Shown: positions 60,301 through 64,000 of the stretch, piece by piece
Layout: every line of letters starts with the position of its first letter
Position numbering within the stretch: position 1 is the stretch's first letter
Assembly: GCF_001039355.2 (NCBI RefSeq)
Contig: NW_019775512.1
Span: forward strand, 41,595 to 105,594
Direction: 5' to 3'
Origin: Lingula anatina
Lineage: Eukaryota > Brachiopoda > Lingulata > Lingulida > Lingulidae
Length of the DNA: 64,000 bases
Notes under the pieces: generated by a model
Seen by the model: the letters and a program-made list of their open reading frames with translations, nothing else
The model's database searches: none
What the model was told of the DNA's origin: nothing
Position numbers and translations under genes: made by a program

Positions 60301-63112
60301 TTTGATTTAAAATGCATTTTAATTTAATTTATCATATCTTTTTTATCATTCTGTGTTGTATGTTTCATGATTATTTAATGTTTTTCTTCTATTACCAGTG
60401 GGCATGCAACTCCATCCCCACCAGGCCTTGCCAGTCTGCGTCGGGCAAAGAGCATGGACCGTATTAACCTGGACAAAGCCCCCACTCCTCCTGGCTCAGC
60501 TTGTGGGCACAGCAATGCTGGTCAGGAGCTGTGCTACCTCTGCCATCAACGTGCTAGGAGGAATATACCAGTCTCCTTCACTGAAGAGAGAAAGAGGCGA
60601 GAAGAGGAAGAAGACAGGCTTTTGCAGCAGTATCAACACATGAAAGACACAGAGTCCATACTCAAGGAACAGGTGACTGTCCAATGAATTTTCAACTACT
60701 GTAGTCTGTAGTTCAGTTTTATTTAACAAGAAAGAGAAAAGATATTATTCATCCTACCTTGACTTGACTTGACAGAATAAAAAAGAATAGAGTGATTGCA
60801 GGTTAATATTTGTTCTGATTTGCCCTCAGCATCTTATAATATTATATTCTTTTTGTTTTAGTCTAACCACCTGGCCAAAAGGCATGATAACCAGAAAATT
60901 GCAGCCTTCAACCTTGGTGTGTCAGAAGCTGTCAAGGAAAAAGGCCGAATGAAACCACTTGAACCACCGGTTAGTAAGAAATGATAATAGAAAGATATCC
61001 AAGCAAAAAGCCTTTTTCTCACAAAGGTAACCAAAGGTTGTCTTTTTGAACAAGATTTATTTTAGTTATAAAACCTTTAAGTTTGTCTCATTTATTTCCA
61101 AAATTGTGTTATAGATTTATGAATGCTGAATATTTAAGTTTAATTTTTACAGAGAGCTTACATTTTCAACAAACGTCCCTTAACCCCACCAAGGTTTATA
61201 AAGCAGAATGAGCTGTCTAGAGACTTGGAGAAACAAGTAGATCACAAAGATGTAACTAAAAGAAAGAGGAAGGCAGATGAGGATTTCTTAGAGAGATTGG
61301 AACAAGTACAGCTTGCTGAAGAGTAAGTAGATTATCATAATTTTACTATTTATATATATTTTATTTATTCACAAGAAATATATGTATTTTCTGAAAGTGA
61401 GATAAAATTTACTTTTTTATATAGAAAAGGTACCAAACATGATTTTGAAACATAACTGTGAATATAAGGAGTTAAAAAAGTGCAAGATTTCAAAATTTTG
61501 TGTCTTTTTATTTGTAGTCTTGCTGCCCAAAGAGAAACCTATTTGAGAGAAAAGGTCAACCAAACTGATCAGTACAGGAAGGCTCTTTCTGCACAGGTAA
61601 AATTCTAAAAGTAACAATTTCTATAATTAACATTCAAAGAAATACTATAGTGCTTGCCTTTCCTTCAAAGTTTTTTAACCATTTGCATACAGGTTGCTTT
61701 TTAAATTCTACCGCTGTATTTTTAAAAGTTTCCTAACTTTGAAAACTACATGAACAATTGTGTAATAAACCAGTTTGTATTTTTCTGTATTTTGCATGAT
61801 CTTTTGATAATCTGTTTTTCTTACCTTTTATTATCTTATTCTCTTTACTTTGATACTTTCTTCTTTCTCTTCTATCTCTTTTTATCAAGATTAAGCTTCA
61901 GGACTCTACTTCTTCCACACTCCCTCCCCTGAGATCTCGGTATAAGCTGGGCCCTCCCACCATTCCTCAGATAAAGTATCTGAGACCTTTCTCATCATCC
62001 ACAAACAAACCACTGTTTTCTTCTCCTGGCAGCTCTCCATCTTTGCCAAAAGTAGGCACCGATTTCTTTTTCTCTCTCTCTCTTCACTAGCCTTCAGTAC
62101 TTTCTAAACTTACCTCCAAGATACATGCTTGAAAGACTGAAAAAGCTTGAAAAGGCTATGTATGAGTAATAAACCTCTTCTAAGAAATTTAATCAAGTAA
62201 TATTTTAATTTCATCTTTTGACTCCTTTTCTTAAATTTGCTAATAGCATGAAATGTTCATGATAGAAATATTCTCATTTTAGGGTTCTTTGTTTAAATAC
62301 CAAATAGGAAAGCAAGCAAATGTAGAACAATCTTTTCACCAGTTTTATTACTAAAAGATGTGATAAATTCTTCCATTTTAGTTGAAATTTAAACCAGTAC
62401 CCCTTCCTGCCAGAGTGCCAGATTCCAACGAACCCATCTTTGGGAAATTCGACAGCACCAACGAAAAACTGTTTGAACAGAAGAAACGTGCTCGTGATGT
62501 GTTTAGAGAGCAACTTGATATTGTAGAACAGCGAAAGAGAGAAGCTATTTTGAGGCGACTTACAGACCAGAAAGACGAAGAGGAAATGTTGAACAAAACC
62601 AAACAGGAGTACGTGCTTATAGTTAAAGTCTTTTGCAGTAGCTGTTTATTTATCATTCATCAAAAAGATCAAATTGGGAATCTTTCAATAAGAATTACAT
62701 TTCATGGAGAGTTAAATTGATAGAGAATGAATTTTTGACACAGCCTTAATTTAAATCTTTTTGCCATTTTTCAATGTTCTATTCAAAAAGATCAGAAAAC
62801 ATTTTATTTATGTCAAAATTCTGATTGCCACATTATTTATACTCAAGGTTGATGGAAGACAGAGCACAACGCTACAGTCGCATCTATTCAAATCGTAAGA
62901 AGCTGGAAGAAGATTGGTTCAAATCAACAGAAATCAAGAAAGGAAGAGAATTGGAAGAAAAACTTAGAACTCTAACTCCAGGAATATTAGTACACGAACA
63001 GTGTGATAAGTACAAGAGATGTGGTCAGTGTAAACGTAAAACTAATAATTGTGGAGAGTCTAACATTTGGAGTGAATCTCGGTACATTCCAGGATCAAGA
63101 CTTATGGTATAA
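54306..63112 (+). CDS. CCDC81: Coiled-coil domain-containing protein 81
   Basis: Fourteen exons join in frame to 809 codons: 54306-54390, 54525-54586, 55393-55549, 55935-56191, 56386-56465, 56777-57057, 59936-60158, 60399-60672, 60862-60969, 61153-61322, 61518-61596, 61890-62051, 62382-62608, 62848-63112. Residues about 15-100 and 105-190 are the two CCDC81-type HU domains (HLPGLGTFTFTQKKLDIG, NNKFILIQRPVFVL, NVEFTFAGIGRLQIRESK, VKMKFYKEFLNSMDGSG). The middle is disordered and acidic. A cysteine motif (ELCYLCHQRARRN) precedes the coiled coil (ERKRREEEEDRLLQQY), and the tail has CDKYKRCGQCKRKTNNCGE. In vertebrates CCDC81 is a centriolar/ciliary protein. It is longer than the human protein (about 650). 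Two further phase-compatible exons lie in the 2.9-kb intron after exon 6. AATAAA at 63726-63731 ends the transcript. Confidence 0.93.
57808..57987 (+). CDS. CCDC81: Candidate cassette exon of CCDC81 (a)
   Basis: Open for its whole 180 bp, with an acceptor (ctctgacag) and a donor (AAAG/gtaatt). It enters and leaves in the same phase as the exon 6 to exon 7 junction, so it can be included or skipped without a frameshift. It encodes KDCGHIVKTVAAHSEQ... ending YMWPDLRQRQK. No domain was recognised. RNA data would be needed to confirm use. Confidence 0.5.
58712..58978 (+). CDS. CCDC81: Candidate cassette exon of CCDC81 (b)
   Basis: A 267-bp open segment with donor GAAG/gtatga and phase identical to candidate exon (a). 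It encodes EDFDIHPELLRPSSAPH and two copies of HRRC(K/R)SSM about 65 residues apart. The acceptor is uncertain: the phase-correct AG at 58710-58711 has a poor pyrimidine tract, while the better one at 58686 would break the frame. Confidence 0.45.
59310..59524 (+). mobile_element. TTAA-type MITE (family 1), degraded copy
   Basis: It matches the inverse of 6175-6519: AGGATAACAACAGTTCATTTTGGCC at the start, TACTTACCAATGGTTAAT, GGAGGTCATGTGGTCC, and an end before TTAA at 59525-59528. Internal sequence is missing. It lies in a CCDC81 intron. Confidence 0.7.
59839..59885. repeat. (ATATT)n minisatellite
   Basis: Nine tandem 5-bp units about 50 bp upstream of the CCDC81 exon at 59936. Confidence 0.95.
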
Positions 63113-63750
63113 TGGACTCTGGTTATGAATGATTTAGATTTCATCATGAAAATTAAGATTAAAATACTGCTGAAAATTGATCTCATATATAAACTCCTGC
63201 CTTGAAATGTTTGCAAATAATAAGCATCAGTTTTAAGTTTTTGAAAGAGAAGATGTTACTTACAGGAAGATTGTTTTTCATATCCAATCATTCAGTAAAT
63301 TGAGAATTTTTCCCACCATAACAGCCTCTTATAGCACCTTACTAGCAAAGGAGGTACTGTATGTATTATTTTTGAAAGAAAAGTCCATCCACAACTTTTT
63401 CGATATATACATTTGTGATAGATGATATAAACTACTGGTACACCAGTTTATGTTAACATACTTTAAAATGTCCCCCTCTTTGCTTGTAATACCCTGATTT
63501 GAGAAACATGCATAAACAAACAGACCATGTCGAAATTAAGCAAATTATGCTCAGTATTTTAACAAGTCTTGCATAATCATGGAAAGTGTAGTTTAGTGTA
63601 CTCAAAAACTGACTTTTAATGTGGTGTAAATTGTGTACATATTTGTAAAAGTGCCTTTAAAAAAGCCTGTTCTGAGAGTAACTTAGTTTGAACTTGTATT
63701 GTTGTAATCCAGGCGAACATTGCTCAATAAAAGTATTACCATAAAGTATT
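63113..63750 (+). other. 3' UTR of CCDC81
   Basis: From the stop at 63110-63112 to AATAAA at 63726-63731. AT-rich, no reading frame of note. Confidence 0.6.
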
Positions 63751-63973
63751 TTGCAATTTACCTGTCTCCTATATGGTCTTACTTTGCCACTTCTGACCAT
63801 CAGGCCTATCATACAGTATAACTTTTTTCCCATTGTCTCAGGAACAATAGTAATAATAATAAGCACAAAGTTTATATATATATACGTATATCTGTATAAT
63901 AAGTTAATACAATGTTCAAATTATAATAATTCAATGAGTTGTTCACAATGTTTTTACCGTGAAATATATACAG

Positions 63974-64000
63974 CAGGGGCGGATCCAGGATTATTTGAAA
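63974..64000 (+). mobile_element. Start of a hAT-type MITE cut by the window edge
   Basis: CAGGGGCGGATCCAGGA repeats the terminus of the 37779-37946 element; only 27 bp are visible. Confidence 0.6.

Overview
The window is nuclear DNA from an AT-rich animal genome. Short coding exons with GT/AG borders are separated by introns of about 0.1 to 5 kb, there is no operon structure, and many miniature DNA transposons are present. The gene set (TULP4, RPF2, CCDC81, a tubulin tyrosine ligase-like enzyme, LDL-receptor class A proteins, a RhoGAP) fits a bilaterian, most likely a marine invertebrate. The species cannot be fixed from sequence alone. Gene models were built by hand by joining exons whose splice sites and phases agree. 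Every model stays in frame through all listed junctions.

Layout. (1) 870-9654 (+): eight-exon RhoGAP-family gene of the ARHGAP20/TAGAP type that keeps the arginine finger but has lost the usual NLA asparagine. A decayed Tc1 transposon and two MITEs sit in its introns, and its 3' UTR runs to about 11.9 kb. (2) 12796-18193 (+): six-exon gene for a 448-residue helical protein ending in a J-domain-like segment with HPD; not assigned to a named family. (3) 20037-45576 (-): complete 14-exon TULP4 orthologue (WD40 repeats, SOCS box, split tubby domain), tail to tail with gene 2. (4) 23683-33610, inside a TULP4 intron and bounded on both sides by a single N: two incomplete minus-strand genes, a TTLL4-like ligase with an N-terminal signal peptide (24293-29088, 3' exons missing) and a secreted-type protein with nine LDLa modules (30497-33550, 5' exons missing). 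This looks like a foreign contig placed in a scaffold gap, although real nesting is not excluded. (5) 45577-51051: gene-free, holding a foldback-like element whose long inverted arms consist of degenerate 16-bp repeats. (6) 51052-53897 (-): complete RPF2 (ribosome biogenesis, Brix domain). (7) 54306-63112 (+): CCDC81 (centriole/cilium-associated), divergent from RPF2 across a 408-bp shared promoter with CRE, CCAAT and an RFX-type half-site.

Mobile DNA is the other main content: a Tc1/mariner copy, TTAA-flanked (piggyBac-type) MITEs in two families, TAA/TTA-flanked (PIF/Harbinger-type) MITEs, hAT-type elements, several hairpin MITEs with clear target duplications, nested insertions, a LINE ORF1-like fragment and simple repeats. 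Five single Ns (15110, 16714, 23682, 33611, 36434) fall at or beside repeats and probably mark assembly joins.
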